NCBI GenBank assembly: GCA_963781215.1
Contig: CAWAFE010000005.1
Location: 62,001 to 126,000 of the forward strand
Source of the DNA: AP-15 sp963781215
GTDB lineage: Bacteria > Pseudomonadota > Alphaproteobacteria > ATCC43930 > CGMCC-115725
Reading direction: 5' to 3'
Length of the DNA stretch: 64,000 bases
Each line of letters starts with the position of its first letter. The first letter of the stretch is position 1. The translations under genes and the position numbers were made by a program. The notes below the pieces were generated by a model. That model made no database searches. It was not told the origin of the DNA and saw only the letters and a list, made by a program, of their open reading frames with translations. Below, in pieces: positions 36,515 to 44,958 of this stretch.

Positions 36515-37170
36515 GCGCGTTCGCCAGGCTCGCCGTTCGGCCGATGCCGTCGGTGACGACCACGTCCCACGGCCCGGTCGGGACATCGGGACCGAGCCGC
36601 AGCCGGCATTTGACCGTGCTCGCATTCGAGACCACGTCGGTGGCCATGATCTGGCTCGACCCGGAGGTGATCTTGACCTCCTTTGATAAGGTCGAGCCGG
36701 TCGCCGGCGATCTCCAGGTCGAGCGGGGCGGCGCCGCCGCGCGCCAGGCTCGTCGGTGCAACACCGCGGATCGCGGGACCCTCTCTCGGCGCCGCGGCGG
36801 CGGGCACGCCGGCGCCCGCCGCCCTCGTCCCGAAATAGAAGCTCGCGACCGAGGTCACCAGGGTTCCGATCAAGACCAGGAGCTGCTGGCGAAACCCTCG
36901 CTCGCCGCGTTCCGGCGGGGAAACAGACCATGAATGGGCCGTCGCCGGAGGCCGGCACGGCTGCGACGAATGGTAGGCTGTTGACGAAACCCTCTTTCTG
37001 CTGCTGGCTCAGCCCGGAGACCGAATTGACCTGGCATTGGCAAGGCTGCCGTAGAGATAGACGGTGAGGGTGAAAAGCCCGGCCAGAGCGTAGCCAAGGC
37101 CGAAGATCACCCCGATCAGCAAAAAAGCGACAATGACGATGACCGCGGCGGTCAACCGATTGCCCTTCAT
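36492..37170 (-). pseudogene. Membrane protein with IPT/TIG-like C-terminal domain, multiply frameshifted
   Basis: The ATG at 37170 follows GGGGAGGCC and opens a membrane helix (MKGNRLTAAVIVIVAFLLIG, VIFGLGYALAGLFTLTVYLY). The next pieces, in other frames, are QVNSVSGLSQQQKEGFVNSL, FRQQLLVLIGTLVTSVASFY, GVAPTSLARGGAAPLDLEIA and, after an extra base at 36680-36681, EVKITSGSSQIMATDVVSNA and VPTGPWDVVVTDGIGRTASL. At least three indels are needed. The last part resembles an IPT/TIG immunoglobulin-like domain. Its start overlaps the stop of the RidA-like remnant. Confidence 0.6.
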
Positions 37171-37443
37171 CGGTGGCCTCCCCGATTCGTGATGCCGCTG
37201 CGGAGCTTATCAATTTCCGAGGCAGATGTCGTCCATCCGGCCGCCTCGATCGCCTATTAAGGTTCTCGCAGACCTGGCGGGTCTGGGCCTCGACGTCGCC
37301 GATCCCGGCGATCTAGCCGTCCGGGCGGCGCGCGGTTATGCCGGGAAAAAAGACCAGACGGCCCCGCACCTCGACCGCGGTCGCGTGCAAAAATGCCTGC
37401 TCGGCTGCCGCACTCGCGACGAGACGATCTGCTGCTTGGCCAT
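37167..37443 (-). pseudogene. RidA/YjgF-family remnant
   Basis: Minus-strand pieces read RLVASAAAEQAFLHATAVEV, RGRLVFFPGITARRPDG and, after an in-frame TAG, IAGIGDVEAQTRQVCENLN and then, in another frame, AIEAAGWTTSASEIDKLR. This is the order of the N-terminal half of a RidA-type protein (enamine/imine deaminase family). The start MAKQQ at 37443 has GGAGGG upstream. A stop codon and two frameshifts break it, and the C-terminal half is missing. It ends in an ATGA overlap with the next decayed gene, so the two were once one operon. Confidence 0.55.
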
Positions 37444-37498
37444 CGCGGCCCTCCGGCGCTACCTTCGGCCAGGATGACAGCAACCGGCGGTGGCCTCG

Positions 37499-38224
37499 AT
37501 GTCCCTCCCGCGCGATGTTCCCAACAATATCGAAGAGCGTTTGATCGCAGCACTCGACGTGCCGACGATCGGCGAGGCCCGCGCGCTGGTCGACCGGTTG
37601 GACGGGGTGATCTCGTTCTTCAAGGTCGGGTTGTGGCTGCAATTCGCCGCCGGCTTCGACGGGCTGATCGACGAGTTATTAAAAAGAAACAAAAAAATCT
37701 TTCTCGACGCCAAGATGTTCGACATCGGCGAGACGGTAAAGCAGGGGGTCGCGCGGGCGGCCGAGCGCGGCGTGAGCTTTGTCACCGTGCATGGCGACGG
37801 CGACATCATGAAGGCCGCGGTCGAGGGTAGGGGCAATTCGCCGCTGAAAATTTTCGCGATCACCGCGTTGACCAGCCTCGACGAGGACGGGCTGCGCGAG
37901 CTCGGCTATCTGTGCCGCGTCGACGAGCTGATCCGGCTGCGGGTCGAGCGGGCGGTCGCCTGCGGCTGCGACGGGATCATCGCCGCCCCGCACGACAACC
38001 CCAATGAGATGCGCCGGCTCGCCGGGGCGCAGCGCCTGTTGGTCGCCACACCCGGCGTCAGGCTCGCCGGCACTTCGGCCGACGACCACAAGCGCGCCGG
38101 AACCCCGGCGCAGGCGATCGCGGCCGGCGCCGACTACCTCGTCGTCGGCCGCCCGATCGTCCAGAGCGGAGACCCCGCCGCGGCCGCGCGGCGGATCATC
38201 GCCGACATGAAGAGCGCGGCATAG
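37499..38224 (+). CDS. pyrF: Orotidine-5'-phosphate decarboxylase
   Basis: This enzyme makes UMP, the last step of de novo pyrimidine synthesis. The 241-residue protein has the substrate strands LIAALDVPTIGEA and FFKVGLWLQF, the catalytic DAKMFDIGETV (Asp-x-Lys-x-x-Asp), and the phosphate-binding LLVATPGVRLAG and ADYLVVGRPIVQSGDP. The ATG at 37499 is chosen over a GTG three codons earlier. It is convergent with gapR with 18 bp between stops. Confidence 0.95.
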   Translation: MSLPRDVPNNIEERLIAALDVPTIGEARALVDRLDGVISFFKVGLWLQFAAGFDGLIDELLKRNKKIFLDAKMFDIGETVKQGVARAAERGVSFVTVHGDGDIMKAAVEGRGNSPLKIFAITALTSLDEDGLRELGYLCRVDELIRLRVERAVACGCDGIIAAPHDNPNEMRRLAGAQRLLVATPGVRLAGTSADDHKRAGTPAQAIAAGADYLVVGRPIVQSGDPAAAARRIIADMKSAA

Positions 38225-38242
38225 CGCGCGGCAGACCGCTCC

Positions 38243-38521
38243 TCAATCGGCGGCGCGGACCTCCGCGTCGGCTCCCGGCAGCATGCCGAGGGCGCGCTTG
38301 TAGATATCGAGCAGGCTCTCCTCCTCGTCGAGGTCGTCCTTGTCCCGCTTCCGGATCCTGATGATCTGACGCATGATCTTCGGGTCGAAGCCGTCCCCCT
38401 TGGCCTCGGCATAGACTTCCTTGATGTCCTCGCCGAGCGCGCGCTTTTCCTCTTCCAGACGCTCGATGCGCTCGATCAAGGATTTCAGGCGCTCGCCGGC
38501 GATCCCCCCGACATCGGGCAT
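38243..38521 (-). CDS. gapR: GapR-like nucleoid-associated protein (DUF2312)
   Basis: This 92-residue DUF2312 protein has the conserved coiled-coil and basic core: RLKSLIERIERLEEEKRALG, DIKEVYAEAKGDGFDPKIM, RQIIRIRKRDKDDLDEEESL. In Caulobacter, GapR binds overtwisted DNA and helps topoisomerases during replication. The family is nearly limited to Alphaproteobacteria, so the gene also supports the taxonomic placement. GAAAGGGGGG precedes the ATG. A DUF1244 gene lies 16 bp upstream on the same strand. Confidence 0.9.
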   Translation of the reverse strand: MPDVGGIAGERLKSLIERIERLEEEKRALGEDIKEVYAEAKGDGFDPKIMRQIIRIRKRDKDDLDEEESLLDIYKRALGMLPGADAEVRAAD

Positions 38522-38537
38522 GGTCCCCCCTTTCGCT

Positions 38538-38834
38538 TCAGTGCTGGTGCGGTGCTGCGTCAAAGGCGGCCTTCTGCTCGGCGGTGGCCTCCTTCTGGTA
38601 TTTCTTGCGCCACTCGTCATAGGGCATGCCGTAGACGATCTCGCGCGATTGCGGGTCGGATAGCGCGAGCCCGCGGTCCTCGGCCTCGGCCCGGTACCAT
38701 TTCGACAGGCAGTTGCGGCAGAACCCGGCCAGGTTCATCAGATCGATGTTCTGCACGTCGGTGCGCTCGCGCAAATGCGCGACGAGACGGCGGAAGGTCG
38801 CGGCTTCCAGCTCGGTGCGGGTCTTGTCGTCCAT
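38538..38834 (-). CDS. DUF1244 family protein
   Basis: The 98-residue conserved protein has the family core ATFRRLVAHLRERTDVQNID, LMNLAGFCRNCLSKWYRAEA and EIVYGMPYDEWRKKYQ. The Cys-x-x-Cys (FCRNCLSKW) could bind a metal. The function is unknown; the family is widespread in Alpha- and some Gammaproteobacteria. It precedes gapR by 16 bp, so the two are probably co-transcribed, and it is divergent from arsR. Confidence 0.88.
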   Translation of the reverse strand: MDDKTRTELEAATFRRLVAHLRERTDVQNIDLMNLAGFCRNCLSKWYRAEAEDRGLALSDPQSREIVYGMPYDEWRKKYQKEATAEQKAAFDAAPHQH

Positions 38835-38981
38835 CGGAAACTCCGTCTTGGTTTCCGACCCTATGTAGCGCCGGATCGCGGCGACCGCACCCCCGAACAT
38901 ATTTTGACGATCCTCGAAAAGTCGTTGACAAACGGTTCCAGCGTCCTTATTTCGACCTTCGTTGGAATATGAGAGGATGAG

Positions 38982-39329
38982 ATGGAGGCCAACCAGGCGA
39001 TCGCGGCGCTCGGCGCGCTCTCTCACGAGACCCGGCTCGCGGTCTTCCGCCTCTTGGTGCAGCGCGGGCCCGACGGTCTCTCGGCCGGGACCATCGCCCA
39101 GGCGCTCGGCCTCCAGCCGTCCTCGCTGACCTTTCACCTGCAGCAGCTAAGCCATGCCGGGCTGATCAGCCAGCGCCGGCTCGGCCGTCAGCTGATCTAC
39201 GCCACCGATTTTGCCGCGATGAACGCCCTGATGGGCTACCTGACCGAGAATTGCTGCGGCGGCGGCGCTAGCTGCGCCCCGGTCTGCCGCCCGGAGACGG
39301 TCGCGCACCCGGACAAGCTGTCTGCCTGA
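38982..39329 (+). CDS. arsR: ArsR/SmtB-family transcriptional repressor
   Basis: The 115-residue winged-helix repressor has ALGALSHETRLAVFRLLVQ, the recognition part GLQPSSLTFHLQQLSHAGLI and the wing SQRRLGRQLIYATDF. A Cys-rich tail (ENCCGGGASCAPVCRPE) is suited to As(III) binding, as in C-terminal-Cys ArsR types. GAGAGGATGAG precedes the ATG. It lies 12 bp before arsM and probably controls it. An imperfect dyad TTTCGAC-CTTC-GTTGGAA around 38950-38967 is a possible operator. Confidence 0.9.
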   Translation: MEANQAIAALGALSHETRLAVFRLLVQRGPDGLSAGTIAQALGLQPSSLTFHLQQLSHAGLISQRRLGRQLIYATDFAAMNALMGYLTENCCGGGASCAPVCRPETVAHPDKLSA

Positions 39330-39341
39330 AGGAGGGAGATC

Positions 39342-40139
39342 ATGGACGACGCTCAGATCAAGGAGATGGTGCGGGCGCGGTACGGCGGCATCGCCGCCGC
39401 CGCGGGCGATGCGGGGTGCTGCGAGCCGGCGGCCTCGTCGTGCTGCGGACCATCGACCGGCGCGCAGGAGAAGGCGCGGCGGATGGGCTATTCCGAATCC
39501 GACCTCGCGCTGGTTCCCGAGGGCGCCAATCTCGGTCTTGGGTGCGGCAACCCGCAGGCGATCGCCGCGCTGCGGCCGGGCGAGACTGTCGTCGATTTCG
39601 GCAGCGGCGCCGGGTTCGATTGCTTTCTGGCGGCCCGGCAGGTCGGCCCCGCGGGACGCGTCATCGGCGTCGACATGACGCACGAGATGCTGAAGCGGGC
39701 GCGCGACAACGCGGCCAAGATCGGCGCGGCGAATGTCGAGTTCCGCCTCGGTGAGCTCGAGCACCTGCCGATCGCCGACAACACCGCCGACGCGGTGATC
39801 TCGAATTGCGTGATCAACCTCGTCCCCGACAAGGCGCAGGTGTTTCGCGAAGCCTTCCGCGTGCTCAAGCCCGGCGGTCGGATCGCAGTTTCCGACATCG
39901 TCAATATCCGGCCGCTGCCGGCCGATTTGCAGGCCGATCCCGCTTTCCTCTGCGGCTGTGTCGCCGGCGCCGCATCGGCCGAGCGGATCGAGGCTTGGCT
40001 CCACGACGCCGGTTTTGCCGACATCCGAATCGCCGTCAAGCCGGAGAGTTGCGAGCTGATCAAGGACTGGGCGCCCGGCCGCGGCATCGAAGACCATATC
40101 GTCTCTGCCGTCATCGAAGCCCGCAAGCACGCCTCGTGA
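39342..40139 (+). CDS. arsM: Arsenite S-adenosylmethionine methyltransferase
   Basis: This enzyme methylates As(III) to volatile or excretable species. The 265-residue protein has an N-terminal Cys cluster (GCCEPAASSCCG), SAM motif I VVDFGSGAGFDCFLAARQVG, and the conserved arsenite-binding Cys in ISNCVINLVPDK and FLCGCVAGA. All are typical of ArsM. It is 12 bp after arsR and is followed by a short hairpin. No arsenite pump or arsenate reductase gene is adjacent, so detoxification here appears to rest on methylation. Confidence 0.95.
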   Translation: MDDAQIKEMVRARYGGIAAAAGDAGCCEPAASSCCGPSTGAQEKARRMGYSESDLALVPEGANLGLGCGNPQAIAALRPGETVVDFGSGAGFDCFLAARQVGPAGRVIGVDMTHEMLKRARDNAAKIGAANVEFRLGELEHLPIADNTADAVISNCVINLVPDKAQVFREAFRVLKPGGRIAVSDIVNIRPLPADLQADPAFLCGCVAGAASAERIEAWLHDAGFADIRIAVKPESCELIKDWAPGRGIEDHIVSAVIEARKHAS

Positions 40140-40175
40140 CCGCAACCAGGCTGCAGACCTCGATGGCGCCCTCGG

Positions 40176-40191
40176 GCCCCGCTTGCGGGGC
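40176..40191 (+). terminator. Short GC hairpin after arsM
   Basis: GCCCCG-CTTG-CGGGGC is a perfect 6-bp stem with a tetraloop, 37 bp after the arsM stop. It stands between arsM and the convergent dioxygenase beta-subunit gene, so it may end either transcript. It has no T run. Confidence 0.5.
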
Positions 40192-40214
40192 GAAGGAGAT
40201 CCTTGGGACCTGAG

Positions 40215-40709
40215 CTATACCGGATAGACTAGCGAGGTCGGGACAGTCGTCGAATTGTAGACGCAAATCCGCTCGGCGAACCTCAGCCGGCCGCCGTCCT
40301 CGACCACGCGGTCGAGGTACCGGCCGCAGAGGAAGAGCTCGCTCGGCTCGTTCGCCATCGTCTGGCAGAGGGCAAAGCTCGCGGTCAGGCGTAGGCCGTC
40401 CCGGTCGATCGCGCGCAGCCGGATCGCGCTGGTCAGATGGCGCACCAGGCGCGGCGCGAAGAGCGCGGTCTCGCGCAGCGCGACGACGCGGTCGACGAGC
40501 ATCGCGCGGCTTTCGCAATAGATCAGCGCGACCGGCAGCCCCCGCTCGAAATTGACCCGCGGGATCACCTTGTAGACGCAGTCTTCGGTGAAGAAATCCG
40601 GCCAGCCTTCCAGCTCGCCATCGTCGAGCGTGTCGGCATAGGCGCAATAGAGATCGGCAAGGCGCGCCCGCAATTCGAGCGGCGCGTCAACCCCGGGCGC
40701 CGCGATCAT
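40215..40709 (-). CDS. Aromatic-ring-hydroxylating dioxygenase beta subunit
   Basis: The 164-residue SnoaL/NTF2-fold protein is the structural small subunit of a Rieske oxygenase: YCAYADTLDDGELEGWPDFF, VIPRVNFERGLPVALIYCES and LTASFALCQTMANEPSELFL are typical. It starts 5 bp after the alpha-subunit stop and is made with it. The final residues TTVPTSLVYPV are the usual end of the fold. It has no catalytic residues of its own. Confidence 0.9.
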   Translation of the reverse strand: MIAAPGVDAPLELRARLADLYCAYADTLDDGELEGWPDFFTEDCVYKVIPRVNFERGLPVALIYCESRAMLVDRVVALRETALFAPRLVRHLTSAIRLRAIDRDGLRLTASFALCQTMANEPSELFLCGRYLDRVVEDGGRLRFAERICVYNSTTVPTSLVYPV

Positions 40710-40714
40710 CGGGC

Positions 40715-41989
40715 TCAGAGATCCATCACCCGGCGGTAGTGCCGGTAGAAGCCGCGGATCGCGGTCTCGGTCACCATGTGCGGCTCGTCGTGCACGTCGC
40801 GGCCGCCCATCTCGACGACGCACTGTGCGTCGTCGTTGCCGTCGATGCCGGCCTGCGAGAGCAGCATCGCCTCGCTGTCGTCGAGCGAGACAAGCCCCGC
40901 CGGCCCCATCAGATTGGCCTGGCGCAGCCGTCGCTGGCGCATCTCCGGGGTGTCGTCGGCATAGCCGAAGAAGGTCCAGGCGAGATCGAAGCAATGCGTG
41001 TCGATCGGCACGATCTGGCGCATCGCCAACGTGTTCGACTGCTGCTGCACGATCAGGTTCGGCCACAGCGTCTGCATGACCACGGTGGCCTCGCCGGGAA
41101 ATTCGCGGACCGGCTCGAGGAGGCGCGGATCGCGCAAGGCAAAATCCCCCTTGAACGCGCGCATCTGGCGGGTGGCGTCGTTTTCCTGCTGCTCGCCCCG
41201 CCGGCTCACCAGCACGCCGTGGCGGCCGGTCGGGTCCATCTCGATCGCCGATTGCTGGTCGAGGCGGAAGAGCCCGAAGGTGACCAGGAACACGTGCAGC
41301 AGGCTGGCGTGGTAGGGATCCTTGATGTTCTCGAACATCAGCTTCCAGTTGCTCGGAATGCGCTGGCGCAGATAGCCAAGCACGACGAGCTCGCGGCCGG
41401 CGAAGACACGGTCGAAATAGCCGAGCATGGTCGCGCCGAGATATTCCTCGAAAGGCTCGGTCGCAGCGTCAAAGCTGGCAAACACCACGCCGTGGCGGCG
41501 GGTGACCGAGACCCGCTGCAGCCCGTGCTCTTCCGGGCGGAAATCGGCCGGCATGCCGCCCTGGCCGCGATAGCCGCGGCGGAACGGGACGCCGAGCAAT
41601 TTGCCGCCGAGGTCGTAGGTCCATTGGTGATAGGGACACATGAATTCCTTGGCGGTGCCCCGGTCGGCCGTGCAGAACTGCATGCTGCGGTGCGCGCAGC
41701 GATTGACGAGGACATTGACCTCGCCCGCGCCGTCGCGCACCGCGACGACTTCCTTGGTACCGAGTCGGCTGCGGCAGAAATCGCCCGGCTTTGGGATTTC
41801 CGCTTCGAGACAGACATAGAGCCAGCCTCGGCCCTCGAAGATTCGCGTCTCCTCGCGGGCAAAAATGGCGGGATCGGTATAGACCCAGTTGGGGATGCGC
41901 GAGGTTCCCGCGTCCGGCCAGCGGCGACCAGGATCGATGTCGGTCCGAGCTTCGATCGGACTTATGGCGGCGCCGTCGGCTGGCGGCAT
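40715..41989 (-). CDS. Aromatic-ring-hydroxylating dioxygenase alpha subunit
   Basis: This 424-residue Rieske oxygenase large subunit has cluster ligands Cys98 and His100 (NRCAHRSMQFC) and Cys118 and His121 (MCPYHQWTYD), and the iron site with Asp224, His227 and His232 (ENIKDPYHASLLH). It is of the two-subunit type, with the beta gene directly after it; relatives act on anthranilate, salicylate, benzoate and similar acids. No ferredoxin or reductase gene is beside it, so electrons must come from elsewhere. The substrate is not known. Confidence 0.92.
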   Translation of the reverse strand: MPPADGAAISPIEARTDIDPGRRWPDAGTSRIPNWVYTDPAIFAREETRIFEGRGWLYVCLEAEIPKPGDFCRSRLGTKEVVAVRDGAGEVNVLVNRCAHRSMQFCTADRGTAKEFMCPYHQWTYDLGGKLLGVPFRRGYRGQGGMPADFRPEEHGLQRVSVTRRHGVVFASFDAATEPFEEYLGATMLGYFDRVFAGRELVVLGYLRQRIPSNWKLMFENIKDPYHASLLHVFLVTFGLFRLDQQSAIEMDPTGRHGVLVSRRGEQQENDATRQMRAFKGDFALRDPRLLEPVREFPGEATVVMQTLWPNLIVQQQSNTLAMRQIVPIDTHCFDLAWTFFGYADDTPEMRQRRLRQANLMGPAGLVSLDDSEAMLLSQAGIDGNDDAQCVVEMGGRDVHDEPHMVTETAIRGFYRHYRRVMDL

Positions 41990-42399
41990 GCGACCCTCCT
42001 TCGCTCGTAAGATTTGCGCCTATTTCACACGCCCGGCGCGGCTCCTGCAACCAGCGGCTCTTCGGAAACGTCAGAATTCGCCGCTGCGATAGGCATAGTC
42101 GAGCGCGTGCCGTCCGAGACTTCTAAGTGTCTCAACGGAAAGTACCGAGGCACGTATCACAACAAGTTATCCGTCGCCCCCGCGAAGATTGTCCCCCGCA
42201 GGCGGGGAGCGGGGGTCCACAGCCGGCCCGGTCCCGATCCGGGGCAATCGCCGCAGTCCCTGGATGATTGGATCCCCGCTTTTGCGCGAATTAGGGATCA
42301 ACTTATTGATATTTCTCGGAAAATTCCGGGTAGGACTCTAAAATAGAGAGCATCGGACACGCCCCAGGGCTCGCAGACCTGCCAGGGCGCCAGCTGATC
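41990..42399. other. 410-bp intergenic region holding a repeat
   Basis: It lies upstream of the dioxygenase alpha gene and downstream of the universal stress gene's stop. Apart from the palindromic repeat at about 42172-42297 I see no gene. The part nearest 41990 should contain the dioxygenase promoter. Confidence 0.5.
42172..42297. repeat. Larger diverged copy of the palindromic intergenic repeat
   Basis: The left end CGTCGCCCCCGCGAAGATTG and the right end GGATCCCCGCTTTTGCGCGA followed by ATTAGGGA resemble the ends of the 75-bp repeat at 14911-14985. About 80 extra bases, including GTCCCCCGCAGGCGGGGAGC, lie between them. It looks like a decayed or composite member of the same non-coding family. 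Confidence 0.55.
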
Positions 42400-43302
42400 T
42401 CAGTGCGACATCAGAATGGGTACCGTCATATGATTGAGCAGATCGCGGCTGACCCCGCCGAGCAGGTTCTCGCGCAACTGCGAATGGTGGTAGGCCCCCG
42501 CTACAATCATGTCGGCACCAATGTCGGCGGCGCGCGACAACAGGATATCGGGGATCGAGATGCCGCCGCGCGGGCTCTCTTCCGGCTGCGCCTTAATCCC
42601 ATGCCGCCTCAGGTGCCCGACGATGCGCTCGAGCCAGGGCCGGTCACGATCAAGGTCGGCCTGGGACGCCCCGACATGCACCACCGTGACCGCCTCGGCT
42701 CCGCCGATCAGTGGCAACGCATCGTGGAGCGCCCGGTTGGCCTCGCGCGTCCCATCCCAGGCGACGAGCACCCGTCCGCCGACACGCTCGAAGATGCCGG
42801 CATAGGGGACGACGAGAACCGGCCTTCCGGTGTCGATCATCACATCATCCGGCCGGAGCCAGGTCACGCCGTCCCGGTCCTGCCCCGGATATTGCCCGAG
42901 GATCGCCAGATCGGCCGCCTGGGCAAGCTGGATCAGTTCTGCCAGGTCGGTGTGGTTGATCATGTGCCATTCGCCGTCGAGCGCGCGCAGCGGGAGTTCC
43001 TTGCGGAAGCGCTGCTCGACGGTGTCGACCCGCTCGGCCTCGCGCAATACTCGCTCCGCCGGCGCGGTCGCGCTTACCGGCTGCCCCCCAATGGCCCCGG
43101 CGCCCTCCGGCGAAACCGGCCCGAGAACAGTCGGCGGAAGGCCCGTCGCGGGCTGCGGAACGGCCGGTCCGCGGAGCTCCGGCAAGGCGTAAACGGCGGT
43201 CAGATGCGCCTTGTTGGCCTGCGCGAGATTGAGTGCCAGCTCGAGCCGGCCATCGCCGGCAGCGGTGGCATCCAGAGAAACCAATATATCGTAAAGCGCC
43301 AT
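42400..43302 (-). CDS. Universal stress protein with two UspA domains
   Basis: The 300-residue protein has two tandem Usp folds: the first starts MALYDILVSLDATAAGDGRL, the second at about residue 168 with GRVLVAWDGTREANRALHDA. The second ends with the nucleotide-binding type AGAYHHSQLRENLLGGVSRD. A Pro/Ala-rich insert at about 50-85 interrupts domain one. Such proteins bind ATP or other ligands and respond to starvation and stress. It is downstream of the GH1 gene on the same strand, 58 bp away. Confidence 0.88.
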   Translation of the reverse strand: MALYDILVSLDATAAGDGRLELALNLAQANKAHLTAVYALPELRGPAVPQPATGLPPTVLGPVSPEGAGAIGGQPVSATAPAERVLREAERVDTVEQRFRKELPLRALDGEWHMINHTDLAELIQLAQAADLAILGQYPGQDRDGVTWLRPDDVMIDTGRPVLVVPYAGIFERVGGRVLVAWDGTREANRALHDALPLIGGAEAVTVVHVGASQADLDRDRPWLERIVGHLRRHGIKAQPEESPRGGISIPDILLSRAADIGADMIVAGAYHHSQLRENLLGGVSRDLLNHMTVPILMSH

Positions 43303-43360
43303 TTCTCTTCTCCCTGATGGAGGGTGCCGTTGAAAGGGTCGGGCGCCGACAGGACCAGCC

Positions 43361-44698
43361 TTACCCGCGCTCCAGCCCGGAGCCGTGGGTGAGATCGGCG
43401 TAGAAATGGAATGAATCCTTCGGCCGGCGCTCCTGCGTCTCATAGTCGACATGGACGAGGCCGAACCTCTTGCTGTAGCCGAGCGTCCATTCGAAATTGT
43501 CGAGGAGCGACCAGACGAAATAGCCGCGCACTTTGACCCCAGCCGCGATCGCGTCAAGGACGGCGCCCAGATAATCGCGCAGATAGGCGATGCGGTCGTC
43601 GTCGCGGATTTGGCCGTCGGCGTCGATCCGGTCGGCAAAGGCGGCGCCGTTTTCGAGGATGTAGATCGGCAGGTCGCCGCCGTAGCGCTGTGCGACCTCG
43701 ATCATCACCTGGCGGAAAGCGTCGGGTGCAATCTCCCAGCCCATCCCGGTCACTCTTGCCCCCGGCGGCGGCGGGAGGGTCCCGACCTCGAACGGGTGGT
43801 CGGGATCGCGGCGCACTCTTGTCCGCGTGTAATGGTTGAAGGCGAAATAATCGAGCTTCTGCTTGATAAGGTCGAGATCGCCGGGCTGCACCAACGTCTC
43901 GATCTCGGCGGCGAGCGGTTCGGGATAATGCCCAAGGATCTGCGGGTCGGGAAATGAGCGGTTCCACAGCGCATCGAGCATTTGGGCGGCGATCTCGTCC
44001 TCCTCGCGCTCGCTCGCCGGCTCGCGCGGATGAAAATTGTAGATGTTGCCGAGCAACAGGTCGGCGTGCTCTGAGCGCATCGCCGCGATCCCGAGCCCGT
44101 GCGCGAGGTTCATTACGTGAATGGCGGCGAGTGCCGTCGTTCGGCCGCGGATGCCCGGTGCGTGCTCGCCGTCGCCATAGCCCAGGATGCAGGCGGCGTT
44201 GGGCTCGTTGAAGCTCGCCCAGTGCTTGACCCGGTCGCCGAGCCGCCGCACCGTCAGCTGGGCATAGTCGGCGAACCACGACGCGGTGTCCCGGGTCTGC
44301 CAGCCGCCGCGGTATTCGAGCGCCTGCGGCAGATCCCAATGGTAGAGGCAGACCCAGGGCTCGATGCCGGCTTCCATCAAGGCGTCGACCAGACGGTCGT
44401 AGAATTCCAGGCCCTTCTCGTTCGGGGCGCCGCGGCCCTCAGGCAGGATGCGCGGCCACGCGGTCGACAGCCGATAGGCGCCGAGTCCGAGCTCGCGCAT
44501 CAACGCGACATCCCCGGGCCAGCGATGGTAATGGTCGCAGGCAATGTCGCCGGTGTCGCCGCCAAAAATCTTGTCCGGTAGATGGGTGAACACGTCCCAG
44601 ATCGAGGCGCCGCGCCCGTCCTCGCGGACCGCGCCCTCGATCTGATAGGCAGCCGTCGAAGCGCCCCATAAAAACCCGTCCGGAAATGTCTCTGCCAT
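43361..44698 (-). CDS. Glycoside hydrolase family 1 beta-glucosidase
   Basis: The 445-residue enzyme has the GH1 N-terminal signature FPDGFLWGASTAAYQIEGAV, acid/base Glu165 (ASFNEPNAAC) and nucleophile Glu349 (YILENGAAF). WSLLDNFEWTLGYSKRFGLV forms the glycone site. Length and lack of a signal peptide fit a cytoplasmic retaining beta-glucosidase or beta-galactosidase. GGGAAGG precedes the ATG at 44698. It shares a 260-bp divergent promoter region with the CoA-transferase gene. Confidence 0.93.
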   Translation of the reverse strand: MAETFPDGFLWGASTAAYQIEGAVREDGRGASIWDVFTHLPDKIFGGDTGDIACDHYHRWPGDVALMRELGLGAYRLSTAWPRILPEGRGAPNEKGLEFYDRLVDALMEAGIEPWVCLYHWDLPQALEYRGGWQTRDTASWFADYAQLTVRRLGDRVKHWASFNEPNAACILGYGDGEHAPGIRGRTTALAAIHVMNLAHGLGIAAMRSEHADLLLGNIYNFHPREPASEREEDEIAAQMLDALWNRSFPDPQILGHYPEPLAAEIETLVQPGDLDLIKQKLDYFAFNHYTRTRVRRDPDHPFEVGTLPPPPGARVTGMGWEIAPDAFRQVMIEVAQRYGGDLPIYILENGAAFADRIDADGQIRDDDRIAYLRDYLGAVLDAIAAGVKVRGYFVWSLLDNFEWTLGYSKRFGLVHVDYETQERRPKDSFHFYADLTHGSGLERG

Positions 44699-44958
44699 GC
44701 CGCCTTCCCGCCGATCGATGCGTGCCTCGCACATGATGCCGAAGCCGGCGCCGCCGGGCCAGCACAGCGCGCCCGGTGCCGACGCGATCAGATGCCGGGC
44801 GCCGGGAAAGCGTTGACGCCGCGGCGAAGAAGGCTGACAGTTCCGGATAAGGAATAGCCGCCCTTTGCGCCGCGCGTATGGATTATCGGCGGGGGCGGCG
44901 ATAAACTGCTGATCAGGCGGCGCGCTGCGGCGACCGATCATCACCAGGAGGAAAATCG

